Part shown: in pieces, positions 49,477 through 61,559 of the stretch | Layout: each line of letters starts with the position of its first letter | How positions within the stretch are numbered: the first letter of the stretch is position 1 | From: Plantago ovata | Taxonomy: Eukaryota; Streptophyta; Magnoliopsida; Lamiales; Plantaginaceae | DNA length: 64,000 nucleotides | Assembly: GCA_028274465.1 (NCBI GenBank) | Contig: CM051457.1 | Span: forward strand, 12,489,908 to 12,553,907 | Reading direction: 5' to 3' | Translations under genes and position numbers: made by a program | The notes under the pieces: model-generated | Database searches by the model: none | What the model was told of the DNA's origin: nothing | What the model saw: only the letters and a program-made list of their open reading frames with translations

Positions 49477-52400
49477 TCACCTCAAACCTCTCCTCTTTGC
49501 CAACTGGAATGTTCTCTTCAGAAAGTTGTTTGCAGATGGATCATTTCTATAGCAAAGTACCCGTAGTATTGTATTCGGATCTGACCTGTTCCATTTCCCG
49601 GTAGTAGGTGGCATCGGAAGCTTCTGTCCTGCCCCCACGACGCCTATTCCGCTTGCTTCGCATGCCACGATGCTGAAATCTTCGATCAATTGCTCTGTCG
49701 CTTGCCCCATCAAGGATACCACTCCTTCCACAGGCTCCGCTTCCCTTTCCACTGCATCCTCTACTACCAAACCTTCTCCACACGTACAAAAAACACGCTT
49801 CAACTGATCGAAATCCTCCTCGATCATAGGGTGATCCATCCTATTAAATATCCTTGAGCTCCCTCCGGCTAGCAAAACCATCATGAAGGCCTCGAAAGAA
49901 GCTTTCATTACTTCTTTCAACGCTAAAGGTTGAGCTCGGTCCGTAACTATCGCGCACAAGAGCGTTAAGTTCTGCTTTAATATTCTCAGAGCTGGGCTTA
50001 TGCGTGAGTTTGTTACGTCCCCAGCGTATAGGCTTCCGTAAAACACGGAGTTTGAGTCCAAAAATATCAAACGGTATGCAGCTACTTCTGACACGTGTTC
50101 GGAAGATGCTTGGATGGCTGACCGACTGTTTTCGAAGTAAGAACTCCCGAGTTGCCTTCTGTTCCCGAAATTCCTTTTTGGGGCTGGAGTCACTTTGGGA
50201 GAGAGTGACAATATCTTTTCAAGTGTGTGAAGTTGTGCAAGAAGGTAATGTAAGGTGTTGAGGCGAATGTACAGGCGTTGCGTTCCACGACTTGTTGAAG
50301 GGCGCGGATGGTTTCCTTCGTTGGACATGCTATGGTTCGGATCATCAACTCCAACACTACATGCAGCTCTTTTCCATAGGTTTACGAACTTGGAATCTCG
50401 ACTGCATCGTGTTAGGGGCGGAAGTGTGGGCAGATAACTCTGTTTTGATCCTGAAATGAAAAAAATAAATAAAAAATCAGATTTTTGGTTGGTTTATTCC
50501 ACTGTATCTCGCTCTTAAAATCGAAATTTCATACCACACGATGCAACGAATGTGATGAACTCCCGAAAGAGATGCTCTAAACCATCAGCAAGATCATAAA
50601 CTAAGTTCTCCGACACATTTACTGGGATCTCGAAGAAACTCTCCACTGCTTCCTTGGCAAACCTGATCAGTTCGACAGCTGACTGAGCGTATGGTTCAGT
50701 TTTGGACTTGGGATTCCATGTCTGCGACACATAAGAATTAGCAACTGGATGAAGAAATAGTACTATTGAGCAATATCTGTATAGTACGTAGCTTACTTCC
50801 GTTTCATTTGCCCTGTGGAGATTCTCTTTTCCCTTCTTCAACCTGTCTTGAATCCACTGCTTCAATAGGTTGAGTATGAGTGTGTCAACTTCATACGGAA
50901 CCATTTCCCTGACAATTGCTTTGCCTCCATCTTCGCATTCTGCAGAATCTTCCACCACCATTTGTACCAACACGTTCTCAAGTTTCCCAGCTCTCTGTAA
51001 CACGGAGATGGTATCATTCATGACTGTAGATGCACTTGTCAAGTATTGCTTAAGCAGCGTTCCGTAACAATTATGCAAAGTCACAGAAGCAACTCCAGCA
51101 GCGATCGGATGCCATTTCTTGAGAAGTGGACTGAAGATATCCTTCTCCTTGGAAGCCAATTCTTCGGTTTCTCTTGCCAATTTTAGCAGAACCTCCACGA
51201 CTTGTTGCGTTTCCATATTTGCTGTCAGATTAATATTCTGATCCTCAAGCATCTGTAATGCAGTAGAATGATTGAGTAAGTTTCATAAAAAACCTGTAAA
51301 CAGTGCTGTTTTTTAAAAAATTCAAACAGAAAAATAAATAAAAAATAAATAAAATTCAGTACTTGACCTTGGCAAATGCATTTCTCAATGAGGATCGGAT
51401 ATAATGATCAACCCTATTCCCAGTCGAATCGTCACAGAGTTCTCCCTTCCCAGGAGGTGTAGTAACATAGGCGGGAACATCCTCTTCGAGTATCTTGGTA
51501 GATGAAAAAAGCAGCGGAAGAATGTTTTCCATAAGTCCAACAGATCCTCTATCGAAATTACCATGATAATTCAGCAACCTCTTCTCACACCACTTCTTAA
51601 TCACAGCCAAAACACTTGCCAACATTTTAACATAAACCGGCTCCCTGTCAACCTTCTTAGCATCATTGGCTACCTCGTTCAACATAGCAAGAGAAGCACC
51701 AAGAAGATCTGTCTCCACTTGTCCTGTCGCAATATACTGCTCAAATAACACCCAAGTGAAGCACACATTGTGCATTGACCTGTTGATCCCCAAAGTAGAC
51801 CATGTTTTCTTCATAAGCTCAAGCAACTCATCGATTTCATCAAGAATAAGAGTTTCCTCCTTCAAGTCGAAAACTGAACTTAGCAATGCGTTGTAGATTT
51901 GGACGTTGAGGTGGTAACCGTCTGCCCAATGGCAGAGGTCCGTGGTTGCGGTTCCATCAGCGCTGCTGCTACGCCAGGCAAGGGAAACCACGCAATTGAT
52001 GAGTGTTTTCATGGCTTCGGAATTCTTTCCGGTGTCTATTGCTTTCATCTCGGCAGCTTGGATGATATCGCGGAATTTCATGGCGGATATATCTGATTTT
52101 TCAAGTGGGATTGAAGGGTGGAGAAGAAGACCTGCTTCCAAGATTTTGAGCTGGCGTTTTTGCCATAGATGGTATTCATGTGCATCGTTGAATTCTGATG
52201 GTTTTAGATGGCGTAGAAGCTCCAATGGTAGGATTATAGTCTCCGCTCTACGCCCCATCTTCTCACACAAATAAATAAAATGTAGATATATTTAAATAAA
52301 GGGAACATTTGTAATGAAAGCAATTGATGTAATAGTATATGGTTAAAGATGAACACAAAAACAAAAATGTAAGTTAAATGTGACATTTGATATGAGACGA

Positions 52401-53104
52401 ATGTAACGTACTTGGCCAACAAGGGTCCTCATAAGTGTTTTGCGCAACCTATTATCACTCTGCTCCGTGACCCTCATTTGCTGCCTCATTATTTCTGCTG
52501 ATGTCATCGGCCGCCTCATCCTCCCCACCCCCGCTTGTGGCACTGTGAACCCCATCCTCGGGCTTGACCCGCTCGGTGACGAAGGGTTCGCCCCGCACGA
52601 GCTTGTCCTCCTTGAGGAAGGGGATCGTCGACTCGTCACCATCTTAAGTCCTAGAGACCTTTTCACCCTGCTTGTCACCGCCATACCCACACCCGCACCG
52701 GGTGATTTCACCGGTGACCCTGGAGCTGACCCTCCTCCCCCTTCTCCGCCTTCCGCTGATAAAGTCGAAGGGCTATAGTATGTGATCGCACTCCTACCCC
52801 CGAACCCCGGCGAAGACCTGCATATTTTATTTTCTCCAAGAAGCAAACTTTAATAGCTAAAAAGAAAACAAAAAATGAAGCCAATGAAGAAATTGAAGAA
52901 AGTAAGGGAAGAAGACCTGCATGAGGTAAAGAAGATCTCGTAGGCGGCTTCACGATAATCATCCTTGTCGAGGCCATCAATCTTGGGGAAGGGAGAGTAT
53001 AAGAGTTGGTCGGAGATGGAAGCGGGATTGGGACGGGGAGAGGGGTGTTGAGTAGGGTGGTGATTGATGGTGGGTATACGTAAATGGTGATAATGATTGG
53101 CCAT
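49477..53104 (-). CDS. UNC-13-like protein (DUF810, MHD domains)
   Basis: Six exons (52917-53104, 52412-52817, 51368-52258, 50797-51252, 50535-50721, 49477-50450) give 1033 residues in consistent phase. The N-terminal ~180 residues are low-complexity and Ser/Pro/Gly-rich (SSRRTSSCGANPSSPSGSSP). The plant signature follows: MRRPMTSAEIMRQQMRVTEQ, LRKTLMRTLVGQ, MGRRAETIILPLELLRHLKP. The rest is a long helical rod with Munc13-homology character, including NQI-type VYVKMLASVLAVIKKWCEKR, ILNLLKQWIQDRLKKGKENL and FMMVLLAGGSSRIFNR, ending NFLKRTFQLAKRRGLR. Plant relatives include PATROL1, which supports delivery of the H+-ATPase AHA1 to the plasma membrane in guard cells, so a role in vesicle tethering is inferred. 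The gene is convergent with the SET gene. Confidence 0.9.
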
Positions 53105-53789
53105 TTTAGAAAGAGAAAACGTACGACGTTGGTAATTATCCTCGTCGTCGTCGTCCTCAACAATCTGGCGGGAGAGAGGGGAGAGAGAAGCTGCTGAACA
53201 TAATAATTACACAATTGGCTCACCTTTTTTCTTGACAGGAGGACCAAAAAGAAAGAAAAGGCACATATTATTACATCAACACAAAAATATTGGATTGTTG
53301 TTAGTTAGTTTGTCATGAGAGAGAGAAACAGATTCTTCAACGGTTGGTCACTTTTTAGTCTGTGTTTTTAACAATGCGAACTATGCGCCGGCCATTCCAA
53401 ACTAAATTTTCTTTACCTTGTCTTGTGGACATCATCGATCTTCTACCCTATTTTTAGTCATTAATCAATTATGCATGTCTGCTTACTTGTTTATGCGTTT
53501 TTAGACTTCCTTGCCTTATTTTATTTCATTCCTTCCTATATTTAATTTGTGTGATTTGGATTTATGGTTTACTTAAGTTATTATGTAATCATTCCAGAAA
53601 CCAAATCCTTCATGCTGATGCGGTTATAGATTACTAGGTTACAACAGTGACACACGTCTTATTAGTATGATATTTTTTGGAACGCGTAACACTTTCTATT
53701 ATCCAAACCATTAAATTACATCGTCGATCCGCAGATCCAGGCTTATCAAACATAGAAACTCACAGACATATCCTCACAACAACAAATAA

Positions 53790-54520
53790 AATCACAAAAG
53801 CATCAAATAAAACATAAACAAAGAGTTTCTGAGCATGCCGCATGTTACAACAGTATGCGCATATCTGGTCCAGCTCTTTGCAAATTTCTCACTGTTCATA
53901 CACCTCACTTGCATCACTTGTTTCAGCTTTTCACTCAACCGGACATTCACCTCACCGTTATTGAAGATGATCTGGTTTCGTTGCAACCAAAGCTCATACA
54001 TCACTTCAGCAATCGCAATTTTCAACAGTTGTATCTTTGTCCCCTTCTTTTTTGTTTAACAAATGAGCCATTGCAGCTCAACATCCCAGACCAGGGTCAT
54101 GATCAATTTGCAACCACGCCAACATCTCTTTCCATATCCCTTTGGTGTATACACATTCAAAAAACAAGTGTTTTGTGGACTCAATGTTTTGGTAGAAAAC
54201 ACATAGCCCATCAGTTGGTAATCCAAATAGACGATCTTTGATGTATAACTAATAACCTTTCTTGGACACCCAACCACATAATAAACATAGCTCTGGATCT
54301 AGCTCCATTTGAAAAGAACAACTTATACCATTCTACCTTCGGTTTCTCCCCTCTAATTTCATGGTAAAAAACCCTTGTTGGGAATTTCACATCATAACAC
54401 ACTCCATCCCAAAGCTGACTAGTTCGAACATACTGTTTCATCTTCAAGATGCCCTTTAGAATCCACGAGCAATTTAATTTTGGAGTAAACTCCATAACTT
54501 GCTCATATTTTATGTAATAT
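53790..54520 (-). pseudogene. LINE zf-RVT domain relic
   Basis: Minus-strand frames read KVEWYKLFFSNGARSRAMFI and MWLGVQERLL, then in another frame HLFFECVYTKGIWKEMLAW, then YELWLQRNQIIFNNGE. This is the zinc-binding reverse-transcriptase-associated domain and tail of plant LINEs. Frame changes show that it is dead. Sequence 53105-53790 holds only the upstream region of the UNC-13-like gene. Confidence 0.75.
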
Positions 54521-55070
54521 TCATGGACCCATCACTTGAAGTAAAAGATATCATCATCATTCATCATTTTGAACATTTGTGTGCGTATAGTATACTCCAC
54601 CAATTGGTCTCACTGGTTTCGAATTTCGGGTTTAGAATGGTACTACCAATAATATGCACTTTTTCTGTGTGGAATTGAACTCCATCCGTGACTTCAAAAT
54701 TTTAAGGGTACGTGCAAATAAATCAGTTTAGCATTTTTTAATAGAATCAAACAAATGGCTTAACGGTCTCTGAATCTGAAGTAATTGTCAATATTAACAT
54801 TATTATTCCAACCACCTTGTATCATGATCGATTTTGTATATCATTCTTATTCGTGTACGCTACTACTTTAGACTTAAAGAAATTTTTTGGCTGTTTCGAT
54901 AAAAAAAAAAACATTATTATTCCAACTCCTTTTCCTAATATAGCAGTATTTCCTAATTTTCCATCTACGTAAAAATGTATAATTAATTTGATCACCACAC
55001 AGTCTCTCTGATTTTATTTTTACTAATATATAAATTACTTTTCCTTTCCATATATAATTACTAGGAACCG

Positions 55071-56612
55071 CGTCACACGCTACGCGGTGAAGCGTAATCT
55101 TGTAAAATATTATTATTTTATTAAATAATATATTGAAATAAATGGAGTGAATATATAATCTTCACATAATGACTTCAAACGTAATAAAAAAAACTAATTG
55201 AGTAATTAAACTTAATATAAATGTTGTGCTATAAATGTATATAGTTTTTATAGTTATGCAATTAATAATTTTGACTTGAACTATATTAGACATACGAAAA
55301 GTATTATTCGATAAGTTAAGAACCATCAGATACATCTCTAAAATTTAGAAACATTCAATTTCAAAATCTGCAATGCATCTTTTTCGCATGTTAATTAGTA
55401 TTCTCCATCAGTTGAATATATTGTCAAGTGCTTCATATAAACATTCTAGTTTCAAAATATGATGTTTTTAGTTATTTTTATCGTATGATTTAAGAATAAT
55501 TTAATGTCAAAATGACCATCGAAAAGTCAACAAAATCAAGTGTTACATTTATTATTGGACGGATGAAGTATGTCTTTTTTTATAAAAACATATCATGGTT
55601 ATTTTTAAAAGGAAAAAATTGATCAAACCCCCCAACCTATACTACAAGTGAGACATTACCCCCTAACCTATTAAATTTGAGACTTAACCCCCTCACCTAT
55701 ATAAATTGTTGCAACATACCCCCTATATAATATTTTACTATCAATTTAATATTTTTCATTCAATTTATATTTTCCCTTTAATTAAATATTTCCGTTTGAT
55801 TCCAAATTAATCATAATACCTACCGAAAAACTAATTTTGAAAATTATGATATGAAACTATATAAACGATTTCACTTTTATAATATAATATAATATAAGTT
55901 CAAATATTATTTTTTCGGTATAATTAATGAAATATTATTTTTTCACTTTTGTAATATAAATTGTATTGAAAAAAATAAGATTTGAACTTATATTATATAA
56001 GTAAAATCTTATATTTTTATAATATAATTTTTAAAATTATTTTTCGATATGAATTTAGGATTAATTGGAGTAAACTGACATATTAAATTGTAGGGAAAAT
56101 ATTAAATTGAATGAAAAATATTAAATTAAAGGGAAAATATTATATAGGGGGTATGTCGTAACACTTTAAATAGATGAGGGGGTTAAGTCTCAACTTAATA
56201 GGTTAGGGGGCAATGTCTCAATTGTATTAAAGTTCAGGGGGTTTGATCAATTTTATCCTTTTTAAAATTAAGTATAATACGTCATACAACTTTATGTTAA
56301 AAAATAAAAATTTAAGAAGAGAATAAATAAAAAAGAAAAAAAATTACGTCAATAAGATTCGATCCCACACCTTCAACTAAAATAATAATACAAATAATAG
56401 AGAAAAATCACGCCAACAAGATTCGAACCAAACACCTTCAATAAAAATAATGGAGAAAAATCACGACAACAAGATTCAAACTCTATATCTTTTAATTAAC
56501 TAATGACACATGTACGCACCAGATTGAAGTTGGATAAGCAAGATCAATGTATTAAAATTGATTGGTAGGTTAATCAGTTGAGTAAATCAACCGACTTATT
56601 ATATTACTTTAA
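55071..56612 (-). mobile_element. Helitron-like 3' arm, minus orientation
   Basis: On the minus strand this arm ends GCGTAGCGTGTGACGCGG then TTCCTAG, followed by T, matching the CTRR end and A/T insertion site of Helitrons. Over about 890 bases (excluding the nested insertion at 55611-56258) it is an inverted copy of 58901-59810. The arm includes three spaced copies of a GATTCGAA.. motif. The homology stops at ACTTTAA (56612), so no intact Helitron 5' end is present. Sequence 54521-55070 shows no gene. Confidence 0.7.
55611..56258. mobile_element. 648-bp fold-back element with 9-bp target duplication
   Basis: The ends GGAAAAAATTGATCAAACCC and GGGTTTGATCAATTTTATCC are inverted copies with one mismatch, and the two ~300-base halves are imperfect inverted repeats throughout (AACCTATTAA.. 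and ACCCCCTATATAATATTTT on each side). TTTTTAAAA occurs directly on both sides (55602-55610, 56259-56267). The homologous arm at 59260 has the empty site TTATTTGTAAAATTAAG. A 9-bp duplication points to a Mutator-type non-autonomous element. Confidence 0.82.
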
Positions 56613-56661
56613 TTAATTTAATTTAATAATTTGATCCCCACACCTTTAATTACAAGAAACT

Positions 56662-56669
56662 CTATAAAT
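56662..56669 (+). promoter_or_regulatory. Candidate TATA box of the F-box gene
   Basis: CTCTATAAATCGG lies about 115 bases upstream of the F-box start codon and only about 50 bases from the inner edge of the Helitron-like arm. Confidence 0.45.
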
Positions 56670-56781
56670 CGGACGGCAGACCCCTGCATGTTTGTGTCAT
56701 TGTTTGTTCGACAAACTAATTACTTCGATCGCTATAATTAATTAGTTTCTACGTACAGACTTGTTCGTTGGGTCAACGGTG

Positions 56782-59700
56782 ATGACTACTTATTTAGACG
56801 AACTTCTAGAGGACAAAGACGATCGTTTTGAGGCTATATTGAAACTTACGGAACTTATAGCGAAGTTTATTCTTTGCTGTCTAAGGTGGTGGTGGTGGAA
56901 TACTCCATCCTTACCAGGCTACACTTTTTGTGGCGGTTGTCGACAGGTAGACGATTATGATGATCTCATAACTCCACTCTCCAAATCATCTTCACTGCCA
57001 CCTGATATTCATCTTCTCCTCAACATATTGTGTCGCCTCCCTGCTAAATCCATCGTCCGGTTCAAATCCAAATCATCTTCACTGCCACCTCTTCATCTTC
57101 TCGACATATTGTGTCGTCTCCCTATTAAATCCATCATCCGGTTCAAATATAAATCATCTTCACATCTTCTCCTCGACATATTGTGTCGTCTCCCTGTTAA
57201 ATCCATCGCCCGGCGGTTCATCAAATCCAAAACACCCTCATCTTCATCATCACTACCACCTGATCTTGTCCTAGACATATTGTGTTGTCTCCCTGTTAAA
57301 TCCATCATTCGGTTCAAATCCGTCTCCAAAGCATGGAACACCATCCTAACAGACCAGCGATTTGTTAACATGCAGTTTGATAAAACTTCGAAAGACTTAT
57401 CAATGGACTGTTTTATTTGTATGAATGCTGGGGGATTCTTAGACATGGGATTTGGATTTTCAGATATAATAGCGCATCCTCCGTGTTTACCTAAAGATGA
57501 ACGTTTCGGAATTTGGCAACATCGTGTAAACCAAATTGTTCTGGGAACTTCTAAAAGAATTGTTGTGGGATCATCTAAAGGATGGGTCTGTATAAGCGAT
57601 GAACCATATTTTCAGAATTTCATCATAACAAACCCTGCCATCAGATTAATACTGCGGGTGCCCTGTCCCTGGAGTAGCGACCCCGACAATAAGTTGAATA
57701 ATGCATTCAAAGTTATTGTTGGCTTTGGATATGACGAGTATCATGATGATTTTAAACTTTTGAGAATCGAACAGCCACATGGAACCTCAAATTTAAGGTA
57801 CGTATTCCGTTAATTCGCTCCCTGCATATGTATTTTCTGCTTAGAGGCTAGAGCCTTTATTGTTTTCTTTATTGAAGTTTTTGTTGTATTAGTACCAGAC
57901 TGCTGGTATATTATATCGCTATCTTACCATATTAATTCATGATCAATTGGATTTATAGTATAGTTAAGAGGCCTTGAGGGTAATAGAATAGAATTATGAA
58001 GTTGTTCTTGAGGCCGAGAGCTTTAGATTCATCTAATTAAAATAATATACCTGTTGATTCAATCAATTGATTGACCTACCAATCAATTTTAAACCGTTAA
58101 TCTTACTTATTCAGTTTCAATCTGGTGCGTACATGTGTCATTAAGTATTTTTTCCTTTTGAAATTCCTATTTTGATATTTGATTTTAAAAAAATTATTGA
58201 GATATTTAGTTTTGTGGGGTTGGTGACTAATATTTTATTATTCGTGCATAAAATTATTGAGATATTTAATTTTATCGGGTTGGTGACTAATATTTTATTA
58301 TTCGTGCATATTTAAAATTGATTAACATGATCCGTATTATTATTTAATTTACAACGAATTAATTAATTATGCTGAATATTTGCGGTATGTGTACACAAAT
58401 TCACAAAATATATTGCTACTAGGTCGTGAGTAGAGTTTGATAGTAATATTAAATTCACAAAATATATTGCTACTAGGCCGTGAGTAGAGTTTGATAGTAA
58501 TATTATTGTTATTATTTTATTTTTATTCCAACTCTTAATCAATTTTAAACCGTTGATCTTACTTATTCAGTTTCAATCTGGTGCGTACATGTGTCATTAA
58601 GTATTTTTTCCTTTTGAAATTCTATTTTGATAATAGTTTTATCGGGTTGGTGACTAATATTTTATTATTCGTGCATAAAATTATTGAGATATTTAGTTTT
58701 ATCGGGTTGGTGACTAATATTTCATTATTCGTGCATATTTCAAATTGATTAACATGATCCGTATTATTATTTAATTAATTTACAAACGAATTAATTAATT
58801 ATGCTGAATATTTACGGTATGTGTACACAAATTCACAAAATATATTGCTACTAGGCCGTGAGTAGAGTTTGATAGTAATATTAAATTCACAAAATATATT
58901 TTAAAGTAATATAATAAGTCGGTTGATTTAACCAATTGATTGACCTACCAATCAATTTTAATCCGTTGATCTTACATATCCAATTTCAATTTGGTGCGTA
59001 CATGTGTCATTAGTTAATTAAAAGATGTAGGGTTCGAATCCTGTTGGCGTGATTTTTCTCCATTATTATTATTATTTTTATTGAAGGTGGTTGGTTCAAA
59101 TCTTGTTGGCGTGATTTTTCTCTATTATTTGTATCATTATTTTAGTTGAAGGTGTTGGGTTCGAATCTTATTGACGTAATTTTTTTCATTTTTATTTATT
59201 CTCTTCTTAAATTTTTATTTTTTAACATAAAGTTGTATGACGTATTATACTTAATTTTACAAATAACCATGATATGTTCTTATAAAAAAAGACATACTTC
59301 CTCCGTCCAATAATAAATGTAACACTTGATTTTGTTGATTTTTTCGATGGTCATTTTGACCTTAAATTATTTATAAATTATACGATAGAAATAACTAAAA
59401 ACATCATATTATGAAACTAGAATGTTTATATGAAGCACTTGATAATATATTCAACTGATGAAGAATACCAATTAACATGCGAAAAAGATGCATTGCAGAT
59501 TTTTAAAGTTGAATGTTTCAAAAGTCTAGAGATGTATCTGATGGTTCTTGACTCATCGGAAGAATAATTTTCGTATGTCTAATATAGTTCAATTCAAAAC
59601 TATTAATTGCATAACTACAAAAACTATATACATTTATAGCACACCATTTATATTAAATTTAATTACTCAATTAGTTCTTTTTTTTATTACGTTTGAAGTC

Positions 59701-60657
59701 ATAATGTGAAGATTATATATTCACTCCATTTATTTCAATATATTATTAATAAAACAATAATATTTTACAATATTGCACTTCACACGCTACGCGTGTGATG
59801 CGGTTCCTAGTTAATATATAGGAGAGTGCAATATGAAATCCTAATTGCAACATTAGTTTTTACTTAAGGTATTCATTCATGTCGTTATGATATTGTTAAG
59901 GTGGAAGAGGAGATTATTAAGTTACTTATACATTTAAAAGTACATGTGACAAAATCAAGTGTTCGTTCCATATACCTGCTATTTAATTGTATGTATAAAA
60001 TTGTCTTTGTCATTAATGACCTCTTAATTGGTTTTTAGCTTCTCCAAGATCGAAATCTACTCTCTTCGTTCCAGATCCTGGGAATCAATCATCAGCTTGG
60101 AGAATATTGAACCCACATCCAGCATTCCAGTGGCTATGTTGGGGAGTCGTCTATATTGGAAATCGAGTGCAAAAGATGATAACAACGCGGTTAGGATTGC
60201 CATATTTGATTTATGCAGTGATACATTTTATGTCAGCAGTCCTATAGGACGACCACTAGAAGAAGGGATAATTAAGACACGGATAGATGTAGTGGCTTTG
60301 GGAGAGGAATCACTAGTAGTTATCTATTATGATTATGATCTTGGAGATATCAGGATGTGGACAATGTCCCTTGACGACCTCACCTTCAAACAAGTTGAAA
60401 TGACATGCCTAGATGTGCCTCCCTATAGTGCCGAGAAATGCCTCGATTGGCTAAGGGTGCATAACGGTTGGATTATCGGTACCCAAAACAATGGTGATCT
60501 TATGGTTCAATGCTGTGAGGTAGGGTGGCATGGCTCTCCTACTTTTGACGTCCGTCTTTTCTCATTAAAGAAAAATAATTTTGTGAATATTGTCAAATAC
60601 ATGAATGTTAATCCATCACATGTTTGGTGGTGTTTCAGGGAGAGTCTCATATGTTGA
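56782..60657 (+). CDS. F-box/FBA protein with four tandem F-box cores
   Basis: Exons 56782-57797 and 60039-60657 give 544 residues; the junction rebuilds SNLRSFSKIEIYSL. Residues ~66-190 contain four related blocks: LPPDIHLLLNILCRLPAKSI, LPPLHLLDILCRLPIKSIIR, SHLLLDILCRLPVKSIA, and the complete LPPDLVLDILCCLPVKSIIR followed by FKSVSKAWNTIL. Only the last is a full F-box continuing into the usual FKSVSKxW. The rest is F-box-associated (FBA_1) sequence, for example FIITNPAIRLI, VIVGFGYDEYHDDFKLL and SRLYWKSS. F-box proteins dock substrates onto SCF ubiquitin ligases via SKP1. The N-terminal 65 residues (with a four-Trp run) are not recognised. The 2.24-kb intron holds tandem repeats and a Helitron-like arm. 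Expression is not proven. Confidence 0.8.
58046..58890 (+). repeat. ~456-bp tandem duplication with sub-repeats in the F-box intron
   Basis: The block AATCAATTTTAAACCGTT at 58081 recurs at 58537 and the sequence after each stays alike for ~350 bases. Inside are two ~60-base direct repeats (GGGTTGGTGACTAATATTTT) and two ~57-base repeats (AAATTCACAAAATATATTGC). The GTGCGTACATGTGTCATTA block also appears in both Helitron-like arms, so the repeats derive from their inner portion. Confidence 0.8.
58901..59810 (+). mobile_element. Helitron-like 3' arm, plus orientation
   Basis: The right end has a perfect stem, CACACGC-TAC-GCGTGTG (59781-59797), thirteen bases before a terminal CTAG that is followed by T. 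This is the diagnostic 3' structure of Helitrons (short hairpin, CTRR, insertion between A and T). Three ~60-base units with GGTTCGAATC and TTGGCGTGATTTTTCTC (59029-59180) lie within. The arm is inside the F-box intron and inverted relative to 55071-56612. Confidence 0.72.
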
Positions 60658-60690
60658 TGTTGAGTACGACAAGCATGGCACACTTGTCTA

Positions 60691-60752
60691 TTATTATTAT
60701 AATTATTATTATTATTTTGTTTTTTCTTTTTATTATTATTATTATTATTATA
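60691..60752. repeat. (TTA)n microsatellite
   Basis: Two ATT-repeat tracts separated by a T-rich stretch directly follow the F-box stop codon and probably lie in its 3' untranslated region. Confidence 0.85.
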
Positions 60753-60771
60753 AATCAAAAATAAAGAAAGT

Positions 60772-61107
60772 TTACACAAAATTAGTGGGAAGCCGAGAAA
60801 CAAGCTGGGCTCCCACTCCCTTAGCTATAGCAAAACTAATCCTAGGGAAAATATGATGAGCACCACGCGCTCCAGTATCCTGAGCCAAAGCGAAACCCCG
60901 AAGTCTAACAAGCAACTCAACAGCATCGACACCCAACTCCCCAAGTGTCGAGAAAGAGAAAGGAAGGAATCCATATCCCTTAGCTGCACACAAGTCCCGA
61001 TACTTCGCACACTTGCGCTTGGCAGCATCAGTAACCGCATGTCCAGGCACAAAGTCCACCAACCCAGACCGGGTCAAAGGGGAAGACCCGGTCAGATCCA
61101 CACACAT
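60772..61107 (-). pseudogene. Retroelement-associated ORF fragment
   Basis: A 111-codon open frame reads SPLTRSGLVDFVPGHAVTDA, then KYRDLCAAKGYGFLPFSFST, LGELGVDAVELLVRL and IAKGVGAQLVSRLPTNF before a stop. From memory, this pattern belongs to the C-terminal region of plant retroelement-type polyproteins near reverse-transcriptase domains; I cannot confirm it here. There is no upstream polymerase domain, so it is a fragment. Its GC content is clearly higher than its surroundings. An ATAATTA-linked Stowaway-like motif (CTCCGCCCCTTGATAATTA) is repeated just right of it (61112 and 61148). Confidence 0.5.
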
Positions 61108-61559
61108 CCCGCCCCTTGATAATTATTTTAGTATACATACTACTTCCTCCGCCCCTTGATAATTAAGTTTTGTCATTTTATTTTGTTAACTTTTTCAATG
61201 ATTACTTTCACGTAAAATTAATTTCAAAGCATATTATTAAAAGTTTTAAACGAGTATACATACTTGATGGATAAACAAGGGAGGCAGGTGATTTTGACAA
61301 GAAGCTACCTTGGAATGGTGAATATATATTTATAAATCAGGCAATGGGATTAGTTTATAAGATGCCTATTTGATGTGTTTAGAAAAGGATGGCCTCACCC
61401 TAACCTTTGACTTTTGCATTGTAGATTGGTGTACGAAATCTGAATATCGCGTAATGAAAATATCTTTCAAGGGCTAACATCACAACTTCGAACATGCTTC
61501 ACCTGTGATGGATAGAGTTATCCACATGAGTACATTACATAAAGCTACCGATCATGTGC

